From assembly GCA_000421045.1 (NCBI GenBank), contig ATWC01000002.1:124001-188000 (forward strand): a stretch of DNA of 64,000 bases, in the 5' to 3' direction. How positions within the stretch are numbered: position 1 is the stretch's first letter; every line of letters starts with the position of its first letter. Below the pieces are notes generated by a model that worked only from the letters and a program-made list of their open reading frames with translations, had not been told where the DNA came from and did no database searches. Shown one piece after another: positions 25,224-34,687 of the stretch. Source of the DNA: Lachnospiraceae bacterium NK4A179. GTDB taxonomy: Bacteria; Bacillota; Clostridia; Lachnospirales; Lachnospiraceae. A program made the translations under genes and the position numbers.

Positions 25224-26021
25224 TTAAAAATACCCTATAAGAGTAAGCCCTTCCGGCGGTGCTGTGGGGCCGGCCGCATTTCTGTCACAGGCTTCCAGCA
25301 TTTCTTTTATATCCTGAGCAGTATACTTTCCTTTGCCGGCTTCCATAAGGGTACCTGCAATGATGCGTACCATATTGTATAAGAAGCCGTTTCCGGAAAC
25401 ACGTATGACAATATCCCTTCCGGGGAACCTGCTGTCGTTTTCCTCTGAAACAGAGATATCATATATGGTCCTCACCTTTGTCAGAACCTGCGCACCGGCA
25501 CTGCAAAAACTCGAGAAGTCATGCTCACCTTTTAAAACCTCTGCTGCCGCCCGCATCTTATCAATATCATATGAGCTGTAGGAAAAATAAGCATAATGGC
25601 ATTTTTGCGGATACTGTATCTCGGCATTGTAGATCCTGTATTCATAAGTTTTTCCACGACCGGATCTTCTGGGATCATAATCCGCGGGCACTTCCTCGCC
25701 CTTCACTACACGTATATCATCCGGCAGCGCCCTGTTAAGTGCATAAGGCAGCTTGTCAGCCTCGATACATGCATGTGTATCAAATACCGCAGGATTCCCG
25801 AGCGAATGCACTCCGGCGTCCGTACGGCTTCCTCCTGACACTTCAATAGGCTCCTTAAACACTGCGGTCAGAGTTTCATTCAGTACACCTGCTATTGTCG
25901 GTGCACCGGACTTCTGCGCCTGAAAACCATGATAAGCCGTACCGTCATAGGCAACTGTTATCATCATGCGGCGAAGCGGTTTCTCTGTTTTCTTTTCCTT
26001 AACCTGTTCCGATATTTCCAT
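25224..26021 (-). CDS. truA: tRNA pseudouridine(38-40) synthase
   Basis: A 265-residue enzyme that converts uridines 38-40 of the tRNA anticodon stem to pseudouridine. The opening VAYDGTAYHGFQAQ and the catalytic Asp68 in GGSRTDAGVHSLG are clear, as are SFCSAG and VSGNGFLYNMVRI. The first 18 residues (charged, Lys/Glu-rich) exceed the usual family start, and no good ribosome site precedes either candidate start, so the true start may be the ATG near residue 19. In related genomes truA follows ecfT directly; here a GH3 gene comes between, 20 bases upstream. Confidence 0.95.
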   Translation of the reverse strand: MEISEQVKEKKTEKPLRRMMITVAYDGTAYHGFQAQKSGAPTIAGVLNETLTAVFKEPIEVSGGSRTDAGVHSLGNPAVFDTHACIEADKLPYALNRALPDDIRVVKGEEVPADYDPRRSGRGKTYEYRIYNAEIQYPQKCHYAYFSYSSYDIDKMRAAAEVLKGEHDFSSFCSAGAQVLTKVRTIYDISVSEENDSRFPGRDIVIRVSGNGFLYNMVRIIAGTLMEAGKGKYTAQDIKEMLEACDRNAAGPTAPPEGLTLIGYF

Positions 26022-26041
26022 CTGTAAATTATTATTTCAAT

Positions 26042-27997
26042 TTAATCCTGAAGGCAGTTCCAGCCAACGGGATGAAGATACTTCCCTGTACCTATCTGAT
26101 CAACGCTTGAATAATATGGCATGGGCAGCTTTCCGCTGTACTGCTGCTCGCCCGAAAGAAGAGCCGCTGCTGCGCTTCCGCCTTCGCATCCCGGAAGATA
26201 ACACATGATAACAGAATCCCAGTCAGCTTCATAATCGCTTATGATCACATTTCTGCCTGCCGTTATAAGAGTTATGACAGGCTTTCCCGAAGCCTTCGCA
26301 AATGCTATTGCTTCCTCATTTCCATTAAGGGCGCAGCTGCCGGTTATAGATAGATCCTCCGTATCACCATACCACTCGGCATAAGGCACCTCACCTACAC
26401 AAAGCACTACATAATCACACTCTGAGACACGTGATTCATCTGTTATGATCTCCCAGCCGTGAGATGATGCTTTTTCATTTAATCCGTCAAGATAGGTTTT
26501 AGCTGACGGTACCCATTTATCACCGAACTCAGAATCCGAAGATGCAAGCCAGGTATAGGTCCATCCTCCGCACTGTGCACCGGTATCATCGGCTGCGGGA
26601 CCTGTCACAAATATCTTTGATCCGTCAGGGATCACAAGACCAGCATCATCCTTAAGCGGTACCATGGATTCATACGCAAGCCTGAATGCCGTTTCCTCAG
26701 CAGACATGCTGCACTCCGGTTTCTTTAAGTTTTTAAGATACGGATCATCAAACAGACCTGCATCCTGCTTCACCTTTATTATCCTGCATACCGCATCATC
26801 AACTCTCTCTTCGGATATGCGGCCCTCGTTCACACCCTGAACGATAAGTTCTGCAGCCTCATCATAGGCTTCTGCTTCCATGAACATATCAATACCTGCA
26901 TTAACTGCAAGCACCATATTGTCATAGAATGTTTCTCCGGAGCAGTTGTGGACCGAATCCCAGTCAGAGATGATAAATCCGGTAAATCCCATGTCATTCT
27001 TGATCTTATCGATCAGATCTTTATTTTCATGCATCTTCACACCGTCAAAGGATGAATGTGAGATCATGACAGTCTGCGCGCCCGCATCGATCAGAGCCTT
27101 ATAGATTGCAAGATTTGCTTCCAGCTGCTCATCCGTCATCTTTGTATCGCCCCTGTCAAGAGGCATGACTACACCCTTTTGCTTTTCTCCTGTACCATAC
27201 TGTGTGTATCCCTCTCCTATGAAATGCTTGGGGCATGCTATTGTCCCGCTTTCCACAAGTCCTTTTGTGAATTCGAGAGAAAGCTTCTTTACAAGCTCAG
27301 GGTCTGATGAGATAGACTCATAAGTTCTGCCCCAACGGGGATCCTGCGCTGCTGCCACGCATGGTGCAAAATTGAATATCATGCACGATGCTATCTCATC
27401 GGCTGCAGTGTGTTTTCCCATCTCATAGGTAAGCTCCGGATCATCTGCCGCGCCTATGTTTATGTTCTGAGGAAATATCACTGTATCTGATGCAAAATTA
27501 ACTCCATGCACTGAATCATTGCCGTAAACAAAAGGAATGCCCGCTTCACTTGCCAGTGCGGCATCCTGATATTCATCGATCAGAGAAACCCATTCGTCAC
27601 AGGTATACTGTGGATGGGTATCAAATCTGGAAAGAACCGAGCCATAATCATTCTCTCCCATATATTCAACCGGAAGCTCATATACCGCACCCTGCACCAT
27701 CTGATAAGCCTTCTGCTCAAGTGTAAGAGATGCAGTTATCTCTTCGGGAGTCATTCCCGCATAAGGACTGACGTAAGTTTCCGTATTATCTGTTTCTGCT
27801 GTTTCATCTTTATCTTCGCCGGCAGGATCCTCTTTTGCCTGTTCCGAATCTTTATCAACACTGGCAGTATCGTTTTCAGTTTTGCTTTCAGCATCTGCAT
27901 CAGGAGTAATGCCGCCTCTATCCTGTCCGGTACATCCGGAAAGGTATGTGAATGCAAGCATAGATGCCATCAGTATTGATACCAGCTTCTTTTTCAT
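26042..27997 (-). CDS. Glycoside hydrolase family 3 beta-glucosidase lipoprotein
   Basis: A 651-residue secreted enzyme. It starts with a lipoprotein signal ending in the lipobox LSGC, then an acidic Asp/Glu/Thr-rich linker (about 25-70) that would hold it off the membrane. The TIM-barrel domain has CPKHFIGEGY (substrate-binding KH) and the nucleophile Asp in FIISDWDSVH (about residue 344). The C-terminal alpha/beta sandwich with VTGPAAD and CGGWTYTW (about 430-651) is complete. It probably releases glucose from beta-glucan oligosaccharides made by enzymes such as the GH9. GAGGAGGAG precedes the ATG. It sits between ecfT and truA. Confidence 0.93.
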   Translation of the reverse strand: MKKKLVSILMASMLAFTYLSGCTGQDRGGITPDADAESKTENDTASVDKDSEQAKEDPAGEDKDETAETDNTETYVSPYAGMTPEEITASLTLEQKAYQMVQGAVYELPVEYMGENDYGSVLSRFDTHPQYTCDEWVSLIDEYQDAALASEAGIPFVYGNDSVHGVNFASDTVIFPQNINIGAADDPELTYEMGKHTAADEIASCMIFNFAPCVAAAQDPRWGRTYESISSDPELVKKLSLEFTKGLVESGTIACPKHFIGEGYTQYGTGEKQKGVVMPLDRGDTKMTDEQLEANLAIYKALIDAGAQTVMISHSSFDGVKMHENKDLIDKIKNDMGFTGFIISDWDSVHNCSGETFYDNMVLAVNAGIDMFMEAEAYDEAAELIVQGVNEGRISEERVDDAVCRIIKVKQDAGLFDDPYLKNLKKPECSMSAEETAFRLAYESMVPLKDDAGLVIPDGSKIFVTGPAADDTGAQCGGWTYTWLASSDSEFGDKWVPSAKTYLDGLNEKASSHGWEIITDESRVSECDYVVLCVGEVPYAEWYGDTEDLSITGSCALNGNEEAIAFAKASGKPVITLITAGRNVIISDYEADWDSVIMCYLPGCEGGSAAAALLSGEQQYSGKLPMPYYSSVDQIGTGKYLHPVGWNCLQD

Positions 27998-28072
27998 ATA
28001 ATCTCCTCCTCGTCAGACACAGGTTGCTAAAAAATACGCACAACAGTAGGATGATCGATCAGTCTTTCTGCC

Positions 28073-28888
28073 TTAGCCCAGTATCCCGGGAAGAAAATGC
28101 CCCAGGAATACGACCAATGCCAGATAGATGACCAACAGCAGGAAGGTGATATAATCCCTGCCTTTATATTTTAGCGGCTTCATCTGTGTACGTCCTTCTC
28201 CACCATGATAACATCTGGCCTCCATAGCCATAGCCAGATCATTTGCTCTTCTGAATGCCGATATAAAGAGCGGTACCAGCACCGGCACCATTGCCTTGGT
28301 TCTTTTCAGTAAATTGCCGCTTTCAAAATCCGCACCTCTTGCAAGCTGCGCTTTCATTATCTTATCCGTCTCATCCACGAGTAGCGGTATGAAACGCAGT
28401 GCGATCGACATCATCATCGCAATTTCATGAACCGGAAAATGAATAAACTTAAGGGGCTTCATAAGAGCCTCAAGCGCATTTGTAAGGCGTGTTGGGGTTG
28501 TTGTGAGTGTCATCAGGTTCGAGCCGAATACCAGCAGGATAAGACGCCCGGCCATGAAACCGGCTCTCTGCAGACCTTCCGCCGTAACCTTAAACCTCCA
28601 GAGCTGAAACAGAGGTTCCCCGTCCGTAAACATTATATTCATAAGGGATGTGAGCAGTATGATCAGCCATACCGGCTTTAAACCCTTTATCATAAACTTT
28701 ATGGGTACCCTGGACATTGCCAGCGCGATCACAAGAAAAAGAAGCCCGGCTGCATATACATACGGGTCAGTAAAAATGAACAGGCTGATCAGATAAACAA
28801 AGGTCATGATGAGCTTTGTTCTCGGATCCAATCTGTGTATAACCGAATCGGCCTGATAATATTGTCCAAGTGTAATATCACGTAACAC
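28073..28888 (-). CDS. ecfT: ECF transporter transmembrane subunit EcfT
   Basis: A 271-residue membrane protein with about five or six helices. The shared EcfT subunit couples the two ATPases to vitamin-binding S components. The conserved Ala-Arg-Gly-type coupling motif appears as ARGADFESG, and a second as MEARCYHGG. Together they grip the ATPase grooves. The start is a GTG with GGAG upstream, 3 bases after ecfA2. No S component gene is in the window, as expected for a shared group II module. Confidence 0.95.
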   Translation of the reverse strand: MLRDITLGQYYQADSVIHRLDPRTKLIMTFVYLISLFIFTDPYVYAAGLLFLVIALAMSRVPIKFMIKGLKPVWLIILLTSLMNIMFTDGEPLFQLWRFKVTAEGLQRAGFMAGRLILLVFGSNLMTLTTTPTRLTNALEALMKPLKFIHFPVHEIAMMMSIALRFIPLLVDETDKIMKAQLARGADFESGNLLKRTKAMVPVLVPLFISAFRRANDLAMAMEARCYHGGEGRTQMKPLKYKGRDYITFLLLVIYLALVVFLGHFLPGILG

Positions 28889-28891
28889 TTT

Positions 28892-29785
28892 TTATACTCC
28901 GAATGCTTTCATAATCTCTGAAACCGCCTCATCGGTGGTCAGAGCCATCCTGTCATCAACAGGAATGCCCGCTTCCTTAAGCCGATGCATGACTGAAACA
29001 ACCGCAGGGGCTGCAAGACCTATCTTCTCCAGTTCATCAGCATGTGCAAATACCTCGGAAGGAACATCATCAAATAACTTCTTTCCCTTATCCATTACCA
29101 TGATACGGTCTGCATAGCGGGCCACATCTTCCATGGAATGGGATACCAGGACTATAGACATATTGTCTTCATTCTTAAGTCCGGCGATCATATCAAGTAT
29201 CTCTTCTCTTCCCTTTGGATCAAGCCCTGCTGTGGGCTCGTCAAGCACTAAAAGCTCCGGCTTCATCGCAAGCACCCCGGCAATGGCAACACGTCTTCTC
29301 TGACCTCCTGAGAGATCAAACGGCGAGTGATAGAAACACTCATCGGGAAGACCAACTTTTTTTATCGTTTCATAAGCGGTGAGTTCCGCCTGTTTCCTGC
29401 TCATTCCGATATTCTTCGGACCATAGCAGACATCCTTGAAAACAGTCTCTTCAAAAAGCTGATGCTCAGGGTACTGAAAAACAAGCCCCACGTGACTGCG
29501 GAGTTTTTTTCTGTCATAGCCTTTGGTAAATACATCCTCGCCCTTGAAATATATACTTCCGCTCTTTGGCGTAAGCAGTGCATTCAGGGTTTCTGCGAGC
29601 GTACTCTTGCCTGAACCCGTATGTCCGATAAGGCCAATGAACTCACCGGGGTATATCGTGAAGCTCACATCATCGAGAGCCCTTACCGTATTTGCAGATC
29701 CGGTCTCGTATTCATAGACAAGATGGTCTGCCACAAGCAAAGGGATTCGGCTGTCTTCAATTGTTTTTTTATCTTCGTTTCTCAA
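28892..29785 (-). CDS. ecfA2: ECF transporter ATPase EcfA2
   Basis: A 297-residue ATPase. Walker A is GHTGSGKST, the Q-loop VFQYPEHQLF, the signature LSGGQRRR and Walker B LLVLDEPTAGLD. The extended C-terminal part is usual for EcfA proteins. It forms a heterodimer with EcfA1 to energise vitamin uptake. The start appears to be a TTG only 3 bases after the ecfA1 stop, with AAGGA about 10 bases ahead; no upstream in-frame ATG exists. Confidence 0.95.
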   Translation of the reverse strand: MRNEDKKTIEDSRIPLLVADHLVYEYETGSANTVRALDDVSFTIYPGEFIGLIGHTGSGKSTLAETLNALLTPKSGSIYFKGEDVFTKGYDRKKLRSHVGLVFQYPEHQLFEETVFKDVCYGPKNIGMSRKQAELTAYETIKKVGLPDECFYHSPFDLSGGQRRRVAIAGVLAMKPELLVLDEPTAGLDPKGREEILDMIAGLKNEDNMSIVLVSHSMEDVARYADRIMVMDKGKKLFDDVPSEVFAHADELEKIGLAAPAVVSVMHRLKEAGIPVDDRMALTTDEAVSEIMKAFGV

Positions 29786-29788
29786 GGA

Positions 29789-30652
29789 TCAATTTTTCCT
29801 TATTGAGTACTCTTTTTTGATACTGCGTACCAGCTCATCTTCCGTAAGGATACCATCGGGAATATCAAGCCCCGCTTCTTTAAGCTTCCAGGCAAGATCC
29901 GTTACTTCAGGCACCGTCAAACGCAATTCCTTAAGTTCCGGAACACGTGAGAATACCTCACGCGGAGTGCCTGTCATTGCTACCTTACCTTTGCTCATTA
30001 CAAAAACCTTATCAGCTTCTGTAACCTCCTCCATATAATGAGTTATGAGTATTATCGTTATGCCTTCTTTGTTTAACTGTTTTGCGGTTTCGATAACTTC
30101 CTTTCTGCCGCCCGGATCAAGCATTGCAGTGGGCTCATCAAACACAATGCATTTGGGATGCATTGCTATTACGGAAGCGATCGAAACTCTCTGCTTCTGT
30201 CCGCCTGAAAGCCGTCCGGGATCTTTCTTCCTGTACTCATACATACCAACGGCTTTAAGACTTTTCTTAACACGCTCGATTATCTTTTCCGTGGGAACTC
30301 CCAGATTCTCCGGGCCAAATCCCACATCTTCCTCTACTACCTGTCCTATTATCTGATTATCGGGATTCTGAAATACCATACCCGCTGTTTTTCGTATCTT
30401 AAGCTGAAGACCTTCATCAGTTGTGTCCATGCCCTCAACTGTCACCTGTCCTTCCGTAGGAAGAAGCATAGCATTTATATGTTTAGCTAACGTACTTTTT
30501 CCCGAGCCGTTAGCTCCTAGTATGGCAATGAATTCGCCTGCGTGAACTTTAAGGCTCACGTCATCAACGGCGGTAGTGATACCTTCCACTCCGCCCTCTT
30601 CATCGCGTCTTATATATTCAAATGTCAGTTTATCTATATCTATTAATGACAT
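29789..30652 (-). CDS. ecfA1: ECF transporter ATPase EcfA1
   Basis: A 287-residue ATPase. Walker A is GANGSGKST, the Q-loop [11 protein letters not shown] (typical of EcfA1), the signature LSGGQKQR and Walker [13 protein letters not shown]. It is the first of the ecfA1-ecfA2-ecfT unit, placed directly after the alpha operon as in most Firmicutes. A strong terminator lies about 20 bases before its start and no promoter is obvious between, so it may depend on read-through. Confidence 0.95.
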   Translation of the reverse strand: MSLIDIDKLTFEYIRRDEEGGVEGITTAVDDVSLKVHAGEFIAILGANGSGKSTLAKHINAMLLPTEGQVTVEGMDTTDEGLQLKIRKTAGMVFQNPDNQIIGQVVEEDVGFGPENLGVPTEKIIERVKKSLKAVGMYEYRKKDPGRLSGGQKQRVSIASVIAMHPKCIVFDEPTAMLDPGGRKEVIETAKQLNKEGITIILITHYMEEVTEADKVFVMSKGKVAMTGTPREVFSRVPELKELRLTVPEVTDLAWKLKEAGLDIPDGILTEDELVRSIKKEYSIRKN

Positions 30653-30671
30653 ATTTCCATCTTGTAAAAAA

Positions 30672-30697
30672 TCCCCGGGGATTTATTCCCCCGGGGA
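30672..30697 (-). terminator. Strong terminator after rplQ
   Basis: A GC-rich stem (arms built from TCCCCGGGGA with one bulged G, 5-base loop), followed by six Ts on the minus strand (30666-30671). It ends the S10-spc-alpha transcript, or attenuates it ahead of ecfA1. Confidence 0.9.
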
Positions 30698-30721
30698 CTG
30701 CAGAATTACATGTGCCGGATC

Positions 30722-31258
30722 TTAAACGAGCTCGATGATAACCATCATTGCTGCATCACCCTTACGGGGTCCGATCTTTACGATCCTTGTATATCCGCCC
30801 TGACGGCCTGCATACTTAGGTGCGATCTCATCAAACATCTTTGCTGTAAGATCAACCTTCTTGCGGCCCTTCTTCTTGTTCTGAGCATCCTTGGGAACCT
30901 CTGTAGCTCCGTAGAATACCTTGAGCATCTGACGACGAGCGTGAAGTCTTGAAGGCATATCCTTCTTGATCTCCTTGTCTACCTCTGTGAATACGGTAAC
31001 CTTCTTGCCGTCCTTAACTTCCTTAACGCGCTTTCCGTCAGCATCCTTCTCAGGAACCTTTGCCTTAACGGTAACTGTTTCGAAGTTATCCTTTTCCTTA
31101 ACTGAAAGAGCGATAAGGCTTTCAGCTATCTTGCGGATCTCCTTGGCTCTTGCCTCAGTTGTTGTGATCCTTCCGTTCATGATAAGCATTGTTACCTGAT
31201 TGCGGAGAAGTGCCATTCTCTGATCAGATGTCTTACCAAGCTTTCTGTACTTAGCCAT
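30722..31258 (-). CDS. rplQ: 50S ribosomal protein L17, with insertions
   Basis: A 178-residue protein, well above the usual 115-130. The ends are canonical ([20 protein letters not shown] and [16 protein letters not shown]). Charged insertions of about 40 residues (57-100) and about 20 residues (117-136) interrupt the middle. Such long L17 forms occur in Lachnospiraceae. L17 lies near the 50S tunnel exit, where extra segments could be solvent-exposed. Last gene of the alpha operon, 100 bases after rpoA. Confidence 0.96.
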   Translation of the reverse strand: MAKYRKLGKTSDQRMALLRNQVTMLIMNGRITTTEARAKEIRKIAESLIALSVKEKDNFETVTVKAKVPEKDADGKRVKEVKDGKKVTVFTEVDKEIKKDMPSRLHARRQMLKVFYGATEVPKDAQNKKKGRKKVDLTAKMFDEIAPKYAGRQGGYTRIVKIGPRKGDAAMMVIIELV

Positions 31259-31358
31259 TTTTTCCTTCTTTCCGGCAGCGCCCTTATGGTCTTACCTGCC
31301 TGTTGTGTGCATCAGTTTTCCGTACCTGTGGATTTACCGAAAAACCTCATCTGTACTA

Positions 31359-32321
31359 TCAGATCTCATCCTTAAGATGAAGATTCTTTTCCTTTAACTT
31401 CGCAAGAACTTCGTCAAGTGACTTCTTGCCGAGGTTTCTTACCTTCATCATCTCATCACTTGTCTTTGTAAGAAGCTCTTCAACAGTATTGATGCCGGCT
31501 CTCTTTAAGCAGTTGTAACTTCTTACTGAAAGCTCAAGCTCATCTATTGAAAGTGATGAAGAAGACTTTGTCTGAGACTCTGTCTCGTTCTTAAGTACTG
31601 CAGCCTGTCTGCCCTTATCTGAAAGGTTGATGAAAAGCTTAAGATGCTCGCTTAACACCTTTGCAGCAAGACTTACAGCGTCATCAGGATAAATCGTACC
31701 GTTTGTGAATACTTCAAGTGTAAGCTTATCATAATCGGTAACCTGTCCTACACGGGTGTTCTCAACGTTCATATTGACACGCTCTACAGGTGTGTAGATC
31801 GAATCAACAGCGATTGAACCGATAGGGAAATCCTGTCTCTTATTCTTATCCGAGCTAACATATCCACGGCCCTTTGTGATCACAAGATCCATTTCAAGTC
31901 TTGCATCCTTGCCGGAAAGTGTAGCAATCGTCTGATCCTGATTAATGATCATCACATCCGGATCATCTATCTTGATATCAGAGGCCTTGACAACTCCGCT
32001 GCCTTCGAAATCAATATGTGCTTTCTTAGGCTCGTCTGTCTCGCTGTCATCCTTGATGGCAAGGGACTTGATGTTCATAACGATCTCTGTCACATCCTCT
32101 TTAACTCCGGGGATAGATGAGAACTCATGAAGCACACCGTCGATCTTTATCTGGCTGACTGCTGCTCCGGGAAGTGATGCAAGCATTATACGTCTCAGAG
32201 AATTTCCAAGAGTGATGCCGTATCCTCTCTCAAGGGGCTCAACCACAAATCTGCCGTACTTCTTGTCATCTGAGATCTCAGCGATCTCGATATTCGGGCT
32301 GTCAAAATCAAATTCTAACAT
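31359..32321 (-). CDS. rpoA: RNA polymerase alpha subunit
   Basis: A 320-residue protein. The N-terminal assembly domain has [24 protein letters not shown], needed for dimerisation and beta/beta' binding. The C-terminal domain, with [20 protein letters not shown] and [11 protein letters not shown], contacts UP elements and activators. Full length, GGAGGG upstream. Standard place between rpsD and rplQ. Confidence 0.98.
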   Translation of the reverse strand: MLEFDFDSPNIEIAEISDDKKYGRFVVEPLERGYGITLGNSLRRIMLASLPGAAVSQIKIDGVLHEFSSIPGVKEDVTEIVMNIKSLAIKDDSETDEPKKAHIDFEGSGVVKASDIKIDDPDVMIINQDQTIATLSGKDARLEMDLVITKGRGYVSSDKNKRQDFPIGSIAVDSIYTPVERVNMNVENTRVGQVTDYDKLTLEVFTNGTIYPDDAVSLAAKVLSEHLKLFINLSDKGRQAAVLKNETESQTKSSSSLSIDELELSVRSYNCLKRAGINTVEELLTKTSDEMMKVRNLGKKSLDEVLAKLKEKNLHLKDEI

Positions 32322-32370
32322 TTATGACCCTCCTTCATGATCAAAAGTTTTATTATGAAGCTATCAGTGT

Positions 32371-33042
32371 TTACTTGGAATAAAGCTCGACGATAAGCAT
32401 CTCGTCAACGGGAACATCTATTGCTTCTCTATTAGGGAGTTCCTTAACGGTTCCCTTCTTTGCCTCATAATCCACTTCCATCCACTCGGGAACGGTTCTT
32501 CCGGAAGTCACCTCGATGACATCCTTATATCTCTGAAGGCCCTTTGCCTTTTCGGTAAGCTCGATAACATCTCCAGCCTTAACAAGGTATGAAGGAATGT
32601 TGATCTTCTTTCCGTTCACAAGTACGTGCTTGTGTGTTACGACCTGACGAGCTTCCCTTCTTGTACGGGCAAATCCCATACGGAAAACAACGCTGTCGAG
32701 TCTGCTCTCGAGGAGCCTCATAAGGTTCTCACCGGTCATACCCTTCATGCGGTCAGCCCTCTCGTAGTAATTACGGAAAGGCTTCTCAAGTACGCCGTAG
32801 ATGAACTTAGCCTTCTGCTTTTCCTTAAGCTGCATTCCGTATTCGGAAATCTTTCTGCCGCCTCTGGGATTGCGGATAGACTCATTAACGTGTCTGTCAA
32901 GTCTCTTGTTGATATTCTTCTTGCTTCCGTCTACTTCCTTGTGCCACTCGTTTGTGTGAGTGTACTTTTCAACACCAAGGTATGCCGGATCAAGACCTAA
33001 AGCTCTGCATCTTTTTAATACAGGAACTCTGTTGATAGCCAT
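32371..33042 (-). CDS. rpsD: 30S ribosomal protein S4
   Basis: A 223-residue protein, about 20 longer than typical. It has the S4 RNA-binding domain ([33 protein letters not shown]). The N-terminal zinc Cys cluster found in some S4 proteins is absent. S4 nucleates 30S assembly and often represses its own operon. It lies 50 bases after rpsK. Confidence 0.97.
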   Translation of the reverse strand: MAINRVPVLKRCRALGLDPAYLGVEKYTHTNEWHKEVDGSKKNINKRLDRHVNESIRNPRGGRKISEYGMQLKEKQKAKFIYGVLEKPFRNYYERADRMKGMTGENLMRLLESRLDSVVFRMGFARTRREARQVVTHKHVLVNGKKINIPSYLVKAGDVIELTEKAKGLQRYKDVIEVTSGRTVPEWMEVDYEAKKGTVKELPNREAIDVPVDEMLIVELYSK

Positions 33043-33092
33043 TTATTTTTCCTCCAAAATAATAGTTGCTGATAAAGGTATACTGCCCAAGA

Positions 33093-33494
33093 TTATACAC
33101 GACGTCTCTTGGGAGGACGGCATCCGTTGTGAGGAACGGGTGTTACGTCGCGGATACTTGTAACCTGCAGACCGTTTGCTGCAAGCGCGCGGATAGCTGC
33201 TTCTCTTCCTGAACCGGGTCCCTTTACGAAAACGTCTACTGTCTTAAGGCCGTGGATCAGTGCTGCTTTTGTTGCAGTCTCTGCTGCCATCTGGGCTGCA
33301 TAAGGAGTAGATTTCTTTGAACCTCTGAATCCAAGACCGCCCGCTGAAGCCCAGGAAAGTGCATTTCCTTCAGCATCTGTCAGAGTGACGATGGTGTTGT
33401 TGAAGGAAGCCTGGATATGAGCCTGTCCGTGTTCAACGTTTTTCTTGACACGCCTAGCTTTGCTTTTCTTAGCTGATGAATTATTAGCTGCCAT
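33093..33494 (-). CDS. rpsK: 30S ribosomal protein S11
   Basis: A 133-residue protein, full length. Diagnostic segments are [39 protein letters not shown] and the tail [16 protein letters not shown]. It forms part of the platform near the mRNA exit on the 30S subunit. It lies 59 bases after rpsM. Confidence 0.98.
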   Translation of the reverse strand: MAANNSSAKKSKARRVKKNVEHGQAHIQASFNNTIVTLTDAEGNALSWASAGGLGFRGSKKSTPYAAQMAAETATKAALIHGLKTVDVFVKGPGSGREAAIRALAANGLQVTSIRDVTPVPHNGCRPPKRRRV

Positions 33495-33553
33495 TTTAAA
33501 CTAACCTACTTTCTATGATATTGATGATTAATGTTTACGGTCACTGCCAGGTA

Positions 33554-33922
33554 TTATTTCTTCTTACCTGCAACAGTCTTCTTCGGACCCTTTCTTGTAC
33601 GTGCGTTTGTCTTGGTCTTCTGACCTCTTACAGGAAGTCCCTTCCTGTGACGAACACCACGGTAGCATCCGATTTCCTGCAGTCTCTTGATGTTAAGAGC
33701 TATCTCTCTTCTGAGGTCACCTTCTACCATGTGATCACGATCGATGATCTCACTGATAGCCTTTACTTCATCATCTGTAAGATCTCTGCATCTTGTGTCA
33801 GGATTAACGCCTGATTCAGCAAGGATCTTAACTGCACTAACTCTGCCTATGCCATAGATATAGGTAAGACCTATCTCTACGCGCTTGTCTCTGGGCAGAT
33901 CTACGCCTGCAATACGAGCCAT
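33554..33922 (-). CDS. rpsM: 30S ribosomal protein S13
   Basis: A 122-residue protein, full length. It starts [20 protein letters not shown] and ends in the basic tail [18 protein letters not shown] that reaches tRNA at the subunit interface. GGAGG lies close upstream. It is separated from rpmJ by an unusually long spacer of 330 bases. Confidence 0.98.
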   Translation of the reverse strand: MARIAGVDLPRDKRVEIGLTYIYGIGRVSAVKILAESGVNPDTRCRDLTDDEVKAISEIIDRDHMVEGDLRREIALNIKRLQEIGCYRGVRHRKGLPVRGQKTKTNARTRKGPKKTVAGKKK

Positions 33923-34252
33923 TTTTAAATTCCTCCAAGTTAAGTTGTGGTGCGTGTTTCTTTTCCGCAGAAGTATTTCATTCTTTATATAACGGAATAT
34001 GGTTCAGAAACATCTATTAACAGTTACCTGCTGACTGGGTGCTTCTCTTCATTCCGGGGATTCGGAATATCAGATTATCACCGGCGGATCTCTCCGCTTT
34101 GCCTTCTCCGGTGGCTTACCCGGATAAGTATCAGCCGTAAATGCACGGCGCCACCATAATACGCCTCACATTTATCAAATAAACCGGTCTGAAATTGACG
34201 GACTCCAGACCGCAGCCGCTTTACTGCTTACTGCACACAAATAAAACAGTTA
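33923..34252 (-). other. 330-base structured spacer between rpmJ and rpsM
   Basis: There is no gene here: all frames are broken and no conserved protein is seen. On the minus strand the spacer holds several inverted repeats. These are CGGTCTG / CAGACCG (34185-34191 with 34206-34212), CACCG / CGGTG enclosing GCGGA / TCCGC (34079-34113), and ATTCCG / CGGAAT (34051-34068). Spacers at this point are normally a few tens of bases. A structured mRNA element controlling the alpha operon, for example a site for S4 or S13, is plausible but not proven. Confidence 0.5.
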
Positions 34253-34366
34253 TCAACCCTGTCTCTGTTTGTGCTTGGGATTCTCACAGATTACCATGAT
34301 CTTCCCTTTCCTCTTAATTACTTTGCACTTTTCGCAAATAGGCTTTACTGATGATCTAACCTTCAT
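34253..34366 (-). CDS. rpmJ: 50S ribosomal protein L36
   Basis: A 37-residue protein starting [18 protein letters not shown]. The zinc-type pattern of three Cys and one His (CEKC ... CENPKH) is intact. It stabilises 23S rRNA junctions. The start follows AGGAGGG by 8 bases. A sigma-A-type promoter lies in the 73 bases after infA, so rpmJ and the alpha operon may be transcribed separately. Confidence 0.97.
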   Translation of the reverse strand: MKVRSSVKPICEKCKVIKRKGKIMVICENPKHKQRQG

Positions 34367-34400
34367 GATAATACCCTCCTTTCAGAAAAGTCCGTTTAAC

Positions 34401-34429
34401 AGTATACTACGGGGGTTCATCAAATGCAA
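34401..34429 (-). promoter_or_regulatory. Internal promoter before rpmJ
   Basis: TTGCAT (34424-34429), a 17-bp spacer and TATACT (34401-34406) on the minus strand, 35-60 bases upstream of rpmJ. Good hexamers at ideal spacing within the cluster suggest a second entry point for rpmJ, rpsM, rpsK, rpsD, rpoA and rplQ. Confidence 0.7.
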
Positions 34430-34439
34430 GGAGAATTTT

Positions 34440-34658
34440 TTACTTTTTTCTCCATATGATGCGGCCCTTTGAAAGGTCGTAGGGTGAAAGCTCAAGTGTT
34501 ACTGTATCACCGGGCAATATTTTTATAAAATTCTGTCTGAGCTTACCGCTTATGTGTGCGAGTACCTCATGCCCGTTTTCAAGCTTTACACGAAACATCG
34601 TATTAGGCAGTTTCTCTGTTACTGTGCCCTCAATTTCGATGACATCTGTCTTTGACAT
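34440..34658 (-). CDS. infA: Translation initiation factor IF-1
   Basis: A 72-residue OB-fold protein, exact family length ([33 protein letters not shown] in part). It blocks the A site during initiation. It lies 29 bases after map with GGAGG upstream. The KOW-domain protein gene often found between map and infA in Clostridia is absent. Confidence 0.98.
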   Translation of the reverse strand: MSKTDVIEIEGTVTEKLPNTMFRVKLENGHEVLAHISGKLRQNFIKILPGDTVTLELSPYDLSKGRIIWRKK

Positions 34659-34687
34659 AAATTCCTCCGTATTCCTATAAAAATGTA

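Noticed and set aside
34659-34687. Possible KOW-domain gene between map and infA
   Set aside because: Only 29 bases are present, so the gene found here in many Clostridia is absent.
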